64,000 bases of DNA from Staphylococcus lloydii (GCF_015775975.1 NZ_CP064056.1:868001-932000), one strand, 5' to 3'. Shown: positions 26,248-36,490, counted from the first letter of the stretch. A program made the numbers and translations. The notes: generated from the letters alone by a model not told the origin.

Positions 26248-27733
26248 CCCTCAAAAATTACACCCCATTTCTTATATTTCAGGTATTATTGAGACAATAA
26301 AGCAAAACTTTATTTTTGTGTTTATTTTTTTAATATTTAACTTAAAAGATTTTGATTACACAAATTTTAATTCGTACATCTATCCTGGTATCGTGACCCT
26401 TATTTTTGTGATTTCATTTATTTTACATAGTCTAAAAGTGTATAAGACAAGATATTGGATTGAAGAGGATCATTTTATATTAACGACTGGTATTTTCACT
26501 AAGCAACGTAAGGAATTGAATATTCGTCGTATTCAATCTGTTGATACTGCGCAAGGTATAGTGAATCGTCTCGTGGGTGGCGTCGTATTACAAATTAAAA
26601 CGCCAAGTGATGGGATAGAGTTGGATACAGTATCAAAAAATCAAAGCCAATTGATACAACAAACAATTAAACAACAACAATTAGATTTAGCAGATAATGT
26701 TATAAATGATGAAGCCTTGCGTGATGATGAAGAAAATGAAATTGACCATACTAATACTGCGACACAACAAATCTATAAATTAAACTTTAAAAATCTACTT
26801 TTAATGGCAATGACGAGTGGGGCAATTGGTATAGCATTTGCAGCTGTAATGCCTATATTTGGTAGTTTTTCAGACATTATTCCATGGAACGCAATTACCA
26901 GCAAAATAGAACATATTGCACAAGCTGTTTATGTCATAGTGATTATTATAGTTTTTGCTATTCTGTTTATTAGTTATATTATTGGTACAATTATTACTAT
27001 AATTCGTTATTTTAATTACACATTAACGCGAGAAAATAACCAACTAAATATTTCATATGGATTATTTAAGGTTCAAAATATAACTGTGCCAACAGATAGA
27101 GTACAAGCAGTTATAGAAAGCCAATCTTTTTTACGTAAAATTTTTGGTTACACAGCAATACATTTTGTTATCACTAGTGATATGGATGTTAATCTGGAAG
27201 ATGAAACAGTCGATGGTAAAGTTATGGTTTTACCGTTTATTAAACGTAAGGAAGCATTTAACATAATTAAAGATTTGGTACCTTATTTTGAATTTAATGA
27301 AGCGCGCAAAGGGATGCCACTAAGAAGTTTACATCGTTACTTTATAAAAGAATTTTTCGCACTTTTAGTCATTGGTGCAATAGCTACTTATTTTTGGTCA
27401 GCGTGGGCACTTGTTATTGTTAGTGCCTTGTTATTAGTGTTTATTATTAATGCAATTTTAAACGTGAAATTTGCAGGACATATAGTGAAGCAAGAAGAAC
27501 TTGTTGTCCATAATGTTTCGATTTTAGGAATGAAAAATAGCTATTTTAAACGTGACAAAATTTTAGGTATGGAAAATACGCAAACTCCATTCTTAAAAAG
27601 AAGCAATTTAACAACATTTAAGTATGTAATAGCTAAGGGAGCAGGTATGCAAAAGATTGGCTTAAAATATGAAAATTCAAACACAGTTAATAGTTTAAAA
27701 AGATGGTATTTAAGAGGTGAGCGACATGAATGA
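26240..27733 (+). CDS. Large bacterial PH-domain membrane protein (YdbT-like)
   Basis: Membrane protein of 497 residues from ATG 26240, with repeated modules: an N-terminal helical hairpin (20-75), a first bPH2 domain around YWIEEDHFILTTGIFTKQ and IRRIQSVDTAQGIVNRLVGG, a second membrane pair (185-260), and a second bPH2 domain with YTLTRENNQLNISYGLF and VPTDRVQAVIESQSFLRKIFGY. A third membrane pair (365-410) precedes a third bPH2-like domain. The tandem R-I/V-Q-x-V motif in each module marks the family. Overlaps both neighbours or nearly so, implying one transcript and a multi-protein membrane complex. Confidence 0.85.
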   Translation: MYNPQKLHPISYISGIIETIKQNFIFVFIFLIFNLKDFDYTNFNSYIYPGIVTLIFVISFILHSLKVYKTRYWIEEDHFILTTGIFTKQRKELNIRRIQSVDTAQGIVNRLVGGVVLQIKTPSDGIELDTVSKNQSQLIQQTIKQQQLDLADNVINDEALRDDEENEIDHTNTATQQIYKLNFKNLLLMAMTSGAIGIAFAAVMPIFGSFSDIIPWNAITSKIEHIAQAVYVIVIIIVFAILFISYIIGTIITIIRYFNYTLTRENNQLNISYGLFKVQNITVPTDRVQAVIESQSFLRKIFGYTAIHFVITSDMDVNLEDETVDGKVMVLPFIKRKEAFNIIKDLVPYFEFNEARKGMPLRSLHRYFIKEFFALLVIGAIATYFWSAWALVIVSALLLVFIINAILNVKFAGHIVKQEELVVHNVSILGMKNSYFKRDKILGMENTQTPFLKRSNLTTFKYVIAKGAGMQKIGLKYENSNTVNSLKRWYLRGERHE

Positions 27734-28196
27734 TTTTAAGCAAATGCATAAAGAGGGCAAAAAAGTCATGACGCTAAGATCAACCATATTATCTGCTATT
27801 ATATTGGCTATACTCATTATAGTACTTATTGTAAATACGTTATGGTTAGACTTATTAAGCAAAAAAGTGTGTTTTTGGATAGCAATAATTGGAATAGCGG
27901 TTATTATAGTCAACTTAATAATAGCTAGTATCATCATCCCACGCTATAAATATCTAATTTTTAAATATAAACTAAATGACGAAGAAATCATTGTTCGCAA
28001 AGGACTATGGTTTATTTCAACGACAAAAATCCCTTTATTTAGAATACAAAACGTTGATATTCAAGAAGGCATTATCATGCGTAAATATAACTTAGCTAAT
28101 GTAAACTTATCTACAGCCGGTGGTAATGCCGAAATAATTTTAGTTTCAAAGCAAGAGGCGAATATTATAAAACAATTTATAAGAGATAATAAATAG
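27726..28196 (+). CDS. Third bacterial PH-domain membrane protein
   Basis: Protein of 156 residues from ATG 27726; GTG 27717 overlaps the ribosome binding site AAGAGG and is less likely. Two membrane helices (about 18-40 and 48-68) are followed by one bPH2 domain: FKYKLNDEEIIVRKGLWF, TTKIPLFRIQNVDIQEG, NVNLSTAGGNAEI. It has the same fold as the first gene of the trio, so two small and one large member form the operon. Ends 40 nt before acpS. Confidence 0.8.
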   Translation: MNDFKQMHKEGKKVMTLRSTILSAIILAILIIVLIVNTLWLDLLSKKVCFWIAIIGIAVIIVNLIIASIIIPRYKYLIFKYKLNDEEIIVRKGLWFISTTKIPLFRIQNVDIQEGIIMRKYNLANVNLSTAGGNAEIILVSKQEANIIKQFIRDNK

Positions 28197-28236
28197 GGAT
28201 ATTAACAAATTAAAAAAGATTGTAGGTTAGATAAAT

Positions 28237-28590
28237 ATGATATATGGCATTGGTATTGATTTGATTGAGATAGAACGCATAGAAACGTTATATCATAGAC
28301 AGCAAAAATTCGTTGATAGAATTTTATCACAACAAGAAATTGCAAAATTTAATACTTTTAACAACTCTAAACGAAAAGTGGAATTTTTAGCAGGAAGATT
28401 TGCTTGTAAAGAAGCATTCAGTAAAGCTTTAGGTACTGGATTAGGGAAAACGATCGCTTTTAACGATATAAATTGCTTTAATGATGAATTAGGAAAACCT
28501 TGTATTGAACATGATGATTATATCGTCCATGTAAGTATTACACATTCAGAAAATTATGCTATGAGCCAAGTTATATTAGAATATAAATAA
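28237..28590 (+). CDS. acpS: Holo-ACP synthase
   Basis: Transfers 4'-phosphopantetheine from CoA to apo-ACP, 117 residues. The Mg2+ ligands Asp8 ([12 protein letters not shown]) and Glu59 ([14 protein letters not shown]) are present, with the C-terminal [11 protein letters not shown] motif. It follows the PH-domain trio and precedes alr, the common Firmicute order. Confidence 0.95.
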   Translation: MIYGIGIDLIEIERIETLYHRQQKFVDRILSQQEIAKFNTFNNSKRKVEFLAGRFACKEAFSKALGTGLGKTIAFNDINCFNDELGKPCIEHDDYIVHVSITHSENYAMSQVILEYK

Positions 28591-28696
28591 AATATAGATT
28601 TAAAAGTCACTTCTTTGGCTAAAATTATATATTTTTAATAAACTTAAATTAATAAGTGCTTAAATAAATAACTTAGTGAAAGGGTGGAGATAATAC

Positions 28697-29845
28697 ATGG
28701 CAGATAAATATTATCGATCTACATATGTGAATGTTAACTTAAATGAAATTGCGTCAAACTATCAAATTTTTCAAAAAATACATCCTAAAAAAACAGTGAT
28801 TCCTGTAGTTAAAGCGAATGGGTATGGTCTAGGGAGTATACCTATTGCGAAAAAACTTATGGATATTGGCGTTGAATTTTTTGCCGTCGCGACTTTAGAT
28901 GAAGCTATTGAACTAAGGATGCATGGCATTAACGCTAAAATTTTAGTTTTAGGCGTAGTTCCTGCAGAACAAATAACTAAAGCAATTCAACATCGTGTAG
29001 CACTAACCGTACCTTCACTAAGTTGGTTAACTACTGCAATCAGTCATATTCCAGATGAAAATGAAAAAGATTTATGGTTACATATCAAGTTAGATACTGG
29101 CATGGGTAGATTAGGCATGAAGACGATTGAAGAGTATAAAAATGCTATTGAAATGATTCATGAACAAGCACATTTAATATTTGAAGGGGTATTTACCCAC
29201 TTTGCTTGTGCTGATGAGCCAGGTGATTCGATGAATAAGCAACAACAACTATTTGAAGAAATGGTTGAATCTGCCGAGAAACCTCAATATATACATTCTC
29301 AAAATTCAGCTGGTGCGCTCATGAAAGATACTCAATTTTGTAATGCCGTACGTGTGGGCATCTCATTATATGGTTACTATCCGTCAGCCTACGTTAAAGA
29401 GAACGTTAAAGTTCATCTCAAACCAAGTGCACAATGGGTAACAGAAATTGTGCAAACTAAAACGTTACAATCAGGAGATTCTGTCAGCTATGGTAGTATT
29501 TATACAGCAACCGAGCCAACAAGAATCGGAGTCTTGCCTGTTGGATATGCAGATGGCTTTCCACGATTAATGACGGGTGCTTATGTAAACGTTAACGGCA
29601 CTCAATGTCGTATTATCGGTAAAGTTTGTATGGATCAAACAATTATTAAAATTCCTGATCATATTGAAGTAAATGATAAAGTCATTCTAATGGATCATCA
29701 TACAGATTCGCCTCAGTCTGCAGAAACGTTGGCAAAACAGCAACAAACGATAAATTATGAAGTGCTTTGTAATCTAAGTAGAAGATTACCACGTGTATAT
29801 TATAATTCCGATAGTGTAGAAATACACAACGAATTACTGAAATAG
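28697..29845 (+). CDS. alr: Alanine racemase
   Basis: PLP enzyme making D-alanine for peptidoglycan and teichoic acids, 382 residues. PLP-lysine Lys39 is in [10 protein letters not shown], and the second catalytic base Tyr265 in SVSYGSIY. The [17 protein letters not shown] and GRVCMDQ-type (here GKVCMDQT) motifs are present. Ribosome binding site AAGGGTGGAG. Followed by mazEF without an evident terminator. Confidence 0.96.
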   Translation: MADKYYRSTYVNVNLNEIASNYQIFQKIHPKKTVIPVVKANGYGLGSIPIAKKLMDIGVEFFAVATLDEAIELRMHGINAKILVLGVVPAEQITKAIQHRVALTVPSLSWLTTAISHIPDENEKDLWLHIKLDTGMGRLGMKTIEEYKNAIEMIHEQAHLIFEGVFTHFACADEPGDSMNKQQQLFEEMVESAEKPQYIHSQNSAGALMKDTQFCNAVRVGISLYGYYPSAYVKENVKVHLKPSAQWVTEIVQTKTLQSGDSVSYGSIYTATEPTRIGVLPVGYADGFPRLMTGAYVNVNGTQCRIIGKVCMDQTIIKIPDHIEVNDKVILMDHHTDSPQSAETLAKQQQTINYEVLCNLSRRLPRVYYNSDSVEIHNELLK

Positions 29846-29931
29846 TATAGTCACTGATTTTAAAATTTGTTATTATTAGTGTAATCACAAATCAAATAAA
29901 CTATTTCTTTAGTCGTACGGAGGTTTTATTC

Positions 29932-30102
29932 ATGTCAAGTTTTAACCAAAGTAGAAACCATAATATAGAACAATCTTTAAAAGAAGGCTATTCTCAAATG
30001 GCTGATTTGAATCTCTCCCTTGCAGCAGAAGCTTTTCCCTTTGAATGTGAAGCTTGTGATTGCAATGAATCTTATATTAGTTCAAATAACACAAGTGATT
30101 AA
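29932..30102 (+). CDS. mazE: Antitoxin MazE
   Basis: Antitoxin of 56 residues, the same length as the S. aureus MazE. It has the typical staphylococcal pattern: an N-terminal helix ([20 protein letters not shown]) and a C-terminal acidic, Cys-containing tail ([11 protein letters not shown]) that wraps the toxin. AGGAGG-like GGAGG is upstream. The stop codon overlaps the mazF start (TAATG), the usual coupled antitoxin-toxin order. Confidence 0.92.
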   Translation: MSSFNQSRNHNIEQSLKEGYSQMADLNLSLAAEAFPFECEACDCNESYISSNNTSD

Positions 30103-30458
30103 TGAGAAGAGGAGATGTATATCTAGCTGATTTATCACCAGTACAAGGGTCTGAACAAGGGGGAGTAAGACCGGTAGTTATCATACAAAATGATACTGGT
30201 AATAAATATAGTCCTACCGTAATTGTGGCTGCAATTACTGGTAGGATTAATAAAGCTAAAATCCCAACGCACGTAGAAATAGAAAAGAAAAAGTATAAGC
30301 TGGATAAAGATTCGGTTATACTACTTGAACAAATAAGAACGTTAGATAAAAAGAGACTAAAAGAAAAATTAACGTATTTATCAGAAGACAAGATGAAAGA
30401 AGTCAATAATGCGCTTGATATTAGTTTAGGATTACATAATGTTAGAAATCACAAATAA
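30102..30458 (+). CDS. mazF: mRNA interferase toxin MazF
   Basis: Sequence-specific endoribonuclease of 118 residues (S. aureus MazF is 120 and cuts at UACAU). Conserved segments are [40 protein letters not shown], and the [11 protein letters not shown] helix. The catalytic-fold Arg and Thr residues are intact, so it should be active. It lies directly upstream of rsbU, the standard staphylococcal sigB locus arrangement. Confidence 0.95.
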   Translation: MRRGDVYLADLSPVQGSEQGGVRPVVIIQNDTGNKYSPTVIVAAITGRINKAKIPTHVEIEKKKYKLDKDSVILLEQIRTLDKKRLKEKLTYLSEDKMKEVNNALDISLGLHNVRNHK

Positions 30459-30586
30459 AGCCCTTTTATCAATTTAAAATGGTAAAACAATGAAACCGAA
30501 GTTATGAGTAGCCATTATTGTTTGTTATTCGCATTTAAAAATGAATGTATTTTAAATGTGAAACACGAAAGGGTCCATGAATTAAG

Positions 30587-30612
30587 GCTTTAGGAGATCC
30601 TAAAGCTTTTTT
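30587..30612 (+). terminator. Terminator between mazF and rsbU
   Basis: Perfect 9-bp stem GCTTTAGGA / TCCTAAAGC with a GA loop followed by TTTTTT. It would separate mazEF from rsbU, with partial readthrough possible. Confidence 0.85.
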
Positions 30613-30717
30613 AGTTTTTAATATTTACTTGTTCGCTACATATTATAATAAAATCTATATGCTTATTACTTATAATAATTTCGATAATAAATGCATTTGT
30701 TAAGGAGGTTTGACAGC

Positions 30718-31719
30718 ATGGAAGAATTTAAGAAAAAGTACAAACAACTTATAGATTTAAGTTTAACAACTTCTGGTAATCATAATTTTGCTGAAAAATG
30801 TAGTGCTTTCATTGACGAAGTTATAAATAAAGATATTCTACCGGAAGATATAGTTGAAATTCATAAAGAATATATTACCATGCTAGATTTAAATCAAACC
30901 CAAATTTTGTCTACATTAGAAGTGTTGGAAGAAATAGTTAAAGGCTTTGGTTATAATTATCGTGATTATCAACGCCTTGTTGACCGCATGCAACATCATG
31001 ATAAGGAAATTGATTTAGCTTCAAGGCTACAACAAACTATGTTGAAAACCGACATTCCTCAATTTGATAGTATCCAAATCGGCGTTATCTCCGTTGCAGC
31101 ACAAAAAGTAAGTGGTGATTACTTCAACCTCATAGATCATAAAGATGGCACAATGAGTTTTGCAGTAGCTGACGTTATCGGTAAAGGCATTCCAGCTGCA
31201 TTAGCTATGAGTATGATTAAGTTTGGAATGGATTCATATGGTCATTCACAATTACCGAGTGATGGCTTAAAAAGATTAAACCGAGTGGTTGAAAAAAATG
31301 TTAACCAAAATATGTTTGTAACGATGTTTTACGGGCTATATGAAGAGATGAACCATTTGTTATATTGTAGTTCGGCAGGTCACGAACCAGGTTACGTATA
31401 TAGAGCAGAATCTCAGGAATTTGAAGAGATAGATGTACGTGGACGTGTATTAGGTGTAAGCCAACTTACGAGATATAAACAACAAGAAATTCCTATTTAC
31501 CTTGATGATTTAGTTATAATTTTCACTGATGGCGTTACTGAAGTAAGGGATGAAGAAGGTACATTTTTAGATAAAAGTTACTTACTAAATATGATTCATA
31601 AATATAAACATATGCACCCTCAAGATATTGTGCAGCTACTTTATGAAGCTATTTTAAAAATTCAAAATCCAAAAAAACGTGATGATTTAACGATATTAAT
31701 TATTAAACGAGTAAATTAA
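30718..31719 (+). CDS. rsbU: Sigma-B activating phosphatase RsbU
   Basis: PP2C-type phosphatase of 333 residues that dephosphorylates RsbV in stress. ATG 30718 follows AAGGAGG, and the upstream in-frame ATG 30691 is not needed. The N-terminal helical domain (1-80) is more variable; the catalytic domain has SGDYFNLID, FAVADVIGKGIPAALAMS and IIFTDGVTEVRDEEGTF with metal-binding Asp residues. First gene of the sigB operon; no rsbRST stressosome genes precede it, as in S. aureus. Confidence 0.95.
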   Translation: MEEFKKKYKQLIDLSLTTSGNHNFAEKCSAFIDEVINKDILPEDIVEIHKEYITMLDLNQTQILSTLEVLEEIVKGFGYNYRDYQRLVDRMQHHDKEIDLASRLQQTMLKTDIPQFDSIQIGVISVAAQKVSGDYFNLIDHKDGTMSFAVADVIGKGIPAALAMSMIKFGMDSYGHSQLPSDGLKRLNRVVEKNVNQNMFVTMFYGLYEEMNHLLYCSSAGHEPGYVYRAESQEFEEIDVRGRVLGVSQLTRYKQQEIPIYLDDLVIIFTDGVTEVRDEEGTFLDKSYLLNMIHKYKHMHPQDIVQLLYEAILKIQNPKKRDDLTILIIKRVN

Positions 31720-31734
31720 TTATAAATAACAATG

Positions 31735-31760
31735 GATTAATGAATAATAACTAGGGGTAT
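31735..31760 (+). promoter_or_regulatory. Sigma-B-dependent promoter upstream of rsbV
   Basis: GATTAA (31735-31740, one base from GTTTAA), 14-nt spacer, GGGTAT (31755-31760). It lies 40 nt before rsbV and would make rsbV-rsbW-sigB autoinducing, as known for S. aureus. Confidence 0.78.
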
Positions 31761-31799
31761 ACAGAGAATAAATAAGATAATTTTTAGGAGTGTAGTATA

Positions 31800-32126
31800 A
31801 TGAATCTTAACATTGAAAAAGTAACTCATGAACAACATTATGAGGTTAAAGTAGGCGGAGAATTAGACGTATATACTGTACCTGAACTTGAAGAGGTATT
31901 AGTACCACTTAGACAAGAAGGTACGCATGATATACATGTCAATTTGGAAAACGTGAGTTACATGGATTCAACTGGCTTAGGTTTATTTGTAGGAACTTTA
32001 AAAGCCTTGAACCAAAACGATAAAGAATTATATATCTTTGGTGCTTCTGAACGTATTAGCCGTTTGTTTGATATAACGGGCTTAAAAGATTTAATGCATG
32101 TTAATGAAGGAACGGAGGTTGAATAG
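31800..32126 (+). CDS. rsbV: Anti-anti-sigma factor RsbV
   Basis: STAS-domain protein of 108 residues that sequesters RsbW when unphosphorylated. The phospho-acceptor Ser57 is in [11 protein letters not shown]. The sequence ends NEGTEVE. It is 80 nt after rsbU with a sigma-B promoter in the gap, and 1 nt before rsbW. Confidence 0.96.
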   Translation: MNLNIEKVTHEQHYEVKVGGELDVYTVPELEEVLVPLRQEGTHDIHVNLENVSYMDSTGLGLFVGTLKALNQNDKELYIFGASERISRLFDITGLKDLMHVNEGTEVE

Positions 32127-32127
32127 C

Positions 32128-32607
32128 ATGCAAAGTAAACAAGACTATATTGAAATGCGTCTACCGGCTTCTGCAGAATACGTGAGTTTAATAAGATTAA
32201 CATTGTCGGGTGTCTTTTCTAGAGCAGGGGCATCTTATGATGATATCGAGGATGCTAAAATAGCTGTCAGTGAAGCAGTTACTAATGCTGTTAAACACGC
32301 CTATAAAGATGGCGTGGAAACTGGAATGATAAATCTTTGTTTTGAAATTTTTGAGGATAAAATTAGAATAGTTATTTCTGATCAAGGTGAAAGCTTTGAT
32401 TATGAAAAAACGAAAGAAGAGCTTGGACCTTATAAAGAAAATGAAAATATTGACTTTCTTAGAGAAGGTGGTTTAGGCTTATTCTTAATTGAATCATTAA
32501 TGGACGAAGTTACAGTCGATAAAAAATCTGGTGTAACTATCAGTATGACAAAGTATATAAAAAAAGAGCAGGTGCGAAATGATGACGAAAGAGTCGAAAT
32601 CGGTTAA
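32128..32607 (+). CDS. rsbW: Anti-sigma-B factor / serine kinase RsbW
   Basis: GHKL-fold kinase of 159 residues that binds SigB and phosphorylates RsbV. ATG 32128 follows GGAGG, and the length equals the S. aureus protein. N-box [12 protein letters not shown]1 SDQGESFD and G2 [11 protein letters not shown] are present. Its 3' end overlaps the sigB start by 26 nt, coupling synthesis of sigma factor and anti-sigma factor. Confidence 0.95.
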   Translation: MQSKQDYIEMRLPASAEYVSLIRLTLSGVFSRAGASYDDIEDAKIAVSEAVTNAVKHAYKDGVETGMINLCFEIFEDKIRIVISDQGESFDYEKTKEELGPYKENENIDFLREGGLGLFLIESLMDEVTVDKKSGVTISMTKYIKKEQVRNDDERVEIG

Positions 32608-33352
32608 CGACGTATCACCTGAACAAATTAACAAGTGGATTCAAGAGCATCAAAACAATGAAAATAGCAATGCTCAAGATAAATTAGTGAATCACTATCG
32701 TAAATTGATTGAATCTTTGGCATACAAATATTCTAAAGGACAATCACATCACGAAGATTTAGTTCAGGTTGGTATGGTCGGTTTAATTGGAGCAATAAAC
32801 CGTTTTGATTTATCCTTTGATAGAAAATTCGAAGCTTTTTTAGTGCCTACCGTTATTGGAGAAATAAAACGTTATTTACGTGATAAGACTTGGAGTGTTC
32901 ATGTTCCAAGAAGAATTAAAGAGATAGGACCACGTATAAAAAAGGTTAGTGACGAATTAACAAATGAATTAGAACGCTCACCTTCTATTGAAGAAATAGC
33001 ACAAAGATTAGAAGTAAGCGATGAAGAAGTGTTAGAAGCTATGGAAATGAGCCAAAGCTATAATGCACTGAGCGTAGATCATTCAATTGAAGCAGATAAA
33101 GATGGATCAACAGTAACTTTATTAGACATCATGGGTCAGCAAGACTCTAATTATGATTTAACAGAAAAACGAATGATATTAGAAAAGATTCTACCCATTT
33201 TATCAGAACGAGAACGTCAGATAATTCAATGTACGTTTATCGAGGGATTAAGTCAAAAAGAAACAGGAGAGCGTATTGGTTTAAGCCAAATGCACGTCTC
33301 TCGCCTTCAAAGAACTGCAATCAAAAAATTACAAGATGCAGCAAAGAAATAA
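32582..33352 (+). CDS. sigB: Stress sigma factor SigB
   Basis: Alternative sigma factor of 256 residues from ATG 32582 (a second ATG sits at 32579). Region 2 has [23 protein letters not shown], with [14 protein letters not shown] following. Region 4 ends in [28 protein letters not shown], the helix-turn-helix for the -35 box (key residues SQKETG, SQMHVSR). Directs the general stress response. Last gene of the rsb operon, followed by a long hairpin terminator. Confidence 0.97.
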   Translation: MTKESKSVNDVSPEQINKWIQEHQNNENSNAQDKLVNHYRKLIESLAYKYSKGQSHHEDLVQVGMVGLIGAINRFDLSFDRKFEAFLVPTVIGEIKRYLRDKTWSVHVPRRIKEIGPRIKKVSDELTNELERSPSIEEIAQRLEVSDEEVLEAMEMSQSYNALSVDHSIEADKDGSTVTLLDIMGQQDSNYDLTEKRMILEKILPILSERERQIIQCTFIEGLSQKETGERIGLSQMHVSRLQRTAIKKLQDAAKK

Positions 33353-33356
33353 TTAT

Positions 33357-33416
33357 AACTCCTTTCCTAATTTGCACTATGAATGTAAATGATGGAAGGG
33401 AGTTTTTGTGTTTTGT
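33357..33416 (+). terminator. Terminator of the sigB operon
   Basis: Outer stem AACTCCTTTCC / GGAAGGGAGTT, with an inner ATTTGCA / TGTAAAT pairing, followed by TTTTTG. A longer hairpin than its neighbours. Confidence 0.75.
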
Positions 33417-33498
33417 AATTAAAGTGACGCACATATAATAGATATATAGAATATGTTAAAATAAAGACCGAAGATATAGACATTAGACGGAGGACATT

Positions 33499-35649
33499 AT
33501 GGATAATAATTTAATTCAATCGATTCAGCAAAAATTTAATTTTACAACAAAACAAATTACTTCAGTTTTACAACTGTTAGAAGATAAAAATACTGTTCCT
33601 TTTATTGCAAGATATAGAAAAGAACAAACAGGTGGATTAGACGAAGTTCAAATAAAGCAAATAGATGACGAATACCAATACATGGTCAATTTGCTAAAAA
33701 GAAAAGAAGAAGTTATTCATAATATTGACGAGCAAGGTTTATTAACTGATGATTTAAAGCAAGATATTTTAAAACAAACGAAATTACAAAGAGTTGAAGA
33801 TTTATATAGACCCTTTAAACAAAAGAAAAAGACGCGTGCTACAGAAGCAAAACGTAAAGGTCTTGAACCTTTAGCGAAGTGGATACAACATCCGACAGCA
33901 GAAAGTTTAGAAAATATTGCTAAACAATATATCACTGAAGAAGTTACTTCAGTTGAAGATGCCATAAAAGGTGCACAAGATATCATCGCAGAGCAAATTT
34001 CAGATAACCCAAAATATCGCAGTAAAATTTTAAAAGATACATATCATAATGGTAGTATTACTTCACATAAAAGAAAAAATGCAGAAGATGAAAAAGCGAT
34101 ATTTGAAATGTATTATGATTTCAGCGAACCGGTTAAACGCATTGCTAACCATAGAGTATTAGCGATGAATCGCGGTGAAAAAGAGAAAGTTCTTACAATA
34201 AAGTTAGATATGGATAATGCTAATTTACAAAAATTCATTTACCAACAAGAAGTAAAGAAAAGTAATGAAGTAGATTATTTAATAAATGAAGCGGTTCAAG
34301 ATAGTTTGAAAAGATTGATTATGCCTTCTATCGAACGTGAAATTAGAGGGGATTTAACTGAAAAAGCAGAAAATCATGCTATAGATGTGTTCAGTGAAAA
34401 TTTAAATAATCTGTTATTACAACCTCCATTAAAAGGGAAACAAATTTTAGGTGTAGACCCAGCATTTAGAACAGGTTGCAAATTAGCCGTTATCAATCCA
34501 CTAGGTACATTTATAGCTAAAGGCGTAATTTACCCGCATCCGCCAGTAAATAAAACAAAACAAGCGGAAACTACAATGTTACAGTTTATCAATGATTATA
34601 ATATTGAATTGATTGCAATTGGTAATGGGACAGCAAGTAGAGAAACTGAACAATTTACTGCTAATTTAATTCAAGAACATAATTTGAATGTACAATTTAT
34701 TATCGTTAATGAAGCAGGGGCTTCTGTTTATTCTGCATCAGAAATTGCACGTGCAGAGTTTCCTGATTTTCAAGTTGAAGAAAGAAGTGCAGTATCTATT
34801 GGACGTAGAGTACAAGACCCTTTAAGCGAATTAGTGAAAATCGATCCTAAATCTATTGGGGTAGGACAATACCAACATGATGTAAACCAAAAGGCACTAG
34901 AAGGCGCGCTTACTTTCGTAGTTGAAAAGGCAGTTAACCAAGTTGGCGTAGATGTTAATACTGCTTCCAAATCTTTATTACAATACGTTTCAGGATTATC
35001 AAGTACGATTGCCGATAATATTATTAAATATAGAGAAGAACAAGGATCAATCAAACACAATAAAGAAATAGCAAAAGTTAAACGCTTAGGTGCCAAAACA
35101 TTTGAACAAAGTATTGGTTTCTTGCGTATTACTAATGGGGAAGAACCATTAGACAACACGTCAATTCACCCAGAAAGTTATGGTGTGACATATAAACTTT
35201 TAGATGAAATTGGTTTTGATGCTTCGCAATTGGGGTCTCAAGAATTAAAAGCAAAATTGAATGATATTGACCAACAACAATTTGCAACTAAACTTGATGT
35301 CGGTTTACCAACATTAGAAGATATCGTGAAATCATTAATAGCGCCTAATCGAGATCCACGAGATAACTTCGATACACCTATATTAAAATCTGATGTATTA
35401 TCTATTGAGGATTTAACTACTGGTATGAAGTTAAGTGGAACAGTTAGAAACGTTGTGGATTTTGGTGCGTTTGTTGATATCGGTGTGAAACAAGATGGTT
35501 TAGTACATGTATCTAAATTATCGAAACGTTTTGTTAAAAATCCAATGGACATTGTAAGTGTAGGAGATATAGTGGATGTTTGGATTATCGGTATAGACGA
35601 AAATAAAGGAAAAGTATCATTATCAATGGTTGATCCAAATGAACAATGA
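33499..35649 (+). CDS. tex: Tex-family RNA-binding protein
   Basis: Cytoplasmic nucleic-acid-binding protein of 716 residues linked to transcription and RNA metabolism. N-terminal helical Tex domain (FIARYRKEQTGGLDE near residue 35), a YqgF-like RNase H fold (ILGVDPAFRTGCKLAVIN, residues about 315-332), tandem helix-hairpin-helix motifs (VDVNTASKSLLQYVSGLSSTIADNII, key GLSSTIA), and a C-terminal S1 domain (about 640-710: GTVRNVVDFGAFVDIG to GKVSLSM). ATG 33499 follows GGAGG. Overlaps the SprT-like gene. Confidence 0.93.
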   Translation: MDNNLIQSIQQKFNFTTKQITSVLQLLEDKNTVPFIARYRKEQTGGLDEVQIKQIDDEYQYMVNLLKRKEEVIHNIDEQGLLTDDLKQDILKQTKLQRVEDLYRPFKQKKKTRATEAKRKGLEPLAKWIQHPTAESLENIAKQYITEEVTSVEDAIKGAQDIIAEQISDNPKYRSKILKDTYHNGSITSHKRKNAEDEKAIFEMYYDFSEPVKRIANHRVLAMNRGEKEKVLTIKLDMDNANLQKFIYQQEVKKSNEVDYLINEAVQDSLKRLIMPSIEREIRGDLTEKAENHAIDVFSENLNNLLLQPPLKGKQILGVDPAFRTGCKLAVINPLGTFIAKGVIYPHPPVNKTKQAETTMLQFINDYNIELIAIGNGTASRETEQFTANLIQEHNLNVQFIIVNEAGASVYSASEIARAEFPDFQVEERSAVSIGRRVQDPLSELVKIDPKSIGVGQYQHDVNQKALEGALTFVVEKAVNQVGVDVNTASKSLLQYVSGLSSTIADNIIKYREEQGSIKHNKEIAKVKRLGAKTFEQSIGFLRITNGEEPLDNTSIHPESYGVTYKLLDEIGFDASQLGSQELKAKLNDIDQQQFATKLDVGLPTLEDIVKSLIAPNRDPRDNFDTPILKSDVLSIEDLTTGMKLSGTVRNVVDFGAFVDIGVKQDGLVHVSKLSKRFVKNPMDIVSVGDIVDVWIIGIDENKGKVSLSMVDPNEQ

Positions 35650-36094
35650 TGATTTACAAACATTAGTAACACAACTATCAGCTACTTACTTTAATAAAAA
35701 TTTTAAACATAAGTCCTACTTTAATCATAGATTAAGAACTACCGGAGGAAGGTATCTATTAGATAGTCATAATATCGAAATAAACTATAAGCAATATGAG
35801 CAATTTGGTATAGAGGCCATTAAAGACATTGTTAAACATGAATTATGTCACTATCACTTGCATATAGAAGGTAAGGGCTATAAACATAGAGATAGAGACT
35901 TTAAATTTTTAAGTGCCTCCGTAAATGCACCGCGTTTTTGCACACCAACTAAAAGTTATGAAGAACGAGCAAATTATTTATATCAATGTACTAAATGCGG
36001 TAAACAATTTATGCGAATTAAAAAAGTGAACACTAGAAAAATGGCTTGTGGTTTATGTAAAGGTAAACTGAAGTTGTTAAAAACATTAAAATAA
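35639..36094 (+). CDS. SprT-like zinc metalloprotease
   Basis: Protein of 151 residues with the zinc-binding HELCH motif at 67-71 and a following His (KHELCHYHLHIEGKGYKHRDRDF). A C-terminal zinc ribbon has two CxxC pairs, CTKCGKQF and CGLCKGK. ATG 35639 gives the staphylococcal start MNNDDL. It overlaps the tex stop codon by 11 nt and so is cotranscribed. Staphylococcal relatives are annotated SprT-like. Substrate unknown; eukaryotic Spartan members cleave DNA-protein crosslinks, which is only a hint. Confidence 0.85.
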   Translation: MNNDDLQTLVTQLSATYFNKNFKHKSYFNHRLRTTGGRYLLDSHNIEINYKQYEQFGIEAIKDIVKHELCHYHLHIEGKGYKHRDRDFKFLSASVNAPRFCTPTKSYEERANYLYQCTKCGKQFMRIKKVNTRKMACGLCKGKLKLLKTLK

Positions 36095-36101
36095 AAAGTT
36101 A

Positions 36102-36130
36102 AATCCACCTTATAATGGGTGGATTTTTTT
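36102..36130 (+). terminator. Intrinsic terminator of tex-sprT
   Basis: AATCCACC / GGTGGATT stem, 8-nt loop, then five or more T. Confidence 0.88.
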
Positions 36131-36212
36131 AATATAATATATAAATTTATCCCTGAATGTGTAATATAGTTATTTTAAAGAAAAATATTATTAATTAAAT
36201 ATATAAAAACCA

Positions 36213-36242
36213 TTGACGCTGAAGGGAATAATGTCGTATAGT
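36213..36242 (+). promoter_or_regulatory. rRNA operon promoter P1
   Basis: TTGACG (36213-36218), 18-nt spacer, TATAGT (36237-36242). The sequence upstream is very AT-rich with A and T tracts, compatible with an UP element. Confidence 0.68.
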
Positions 36243-36318
36243 AACAAATGTCGAAAAAAACAGCGAATCAAACAATGAGTTGAATTATTCATTGATAAAA
36301 ATTTAGCAGATAAAGTTA

Positions 36319-36347
36319 TTGACACAGACATTTAATTAAAGTATAAT
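36319..36347 (+). promoter_or_regulatory. rRNA operon promoter P2
   Basis: Perfect consensus TTGACA (36319-36324), 17-nt spacer, TATAAT (36342-36347), about 106 nt downstream of P1. It drives tRNA-Leu, tRNA-Gly and the rRNAs. Confidence 0.85.
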
Positions 36348-36384
36348 AAATAATGTTCTAAATTGATAACTTCCGTTTTGCCAA

Positions 36385-36467
<83 letters not shown>

Positions 36468-36490
36468 TCAAAAACATTTAATTTTATATT

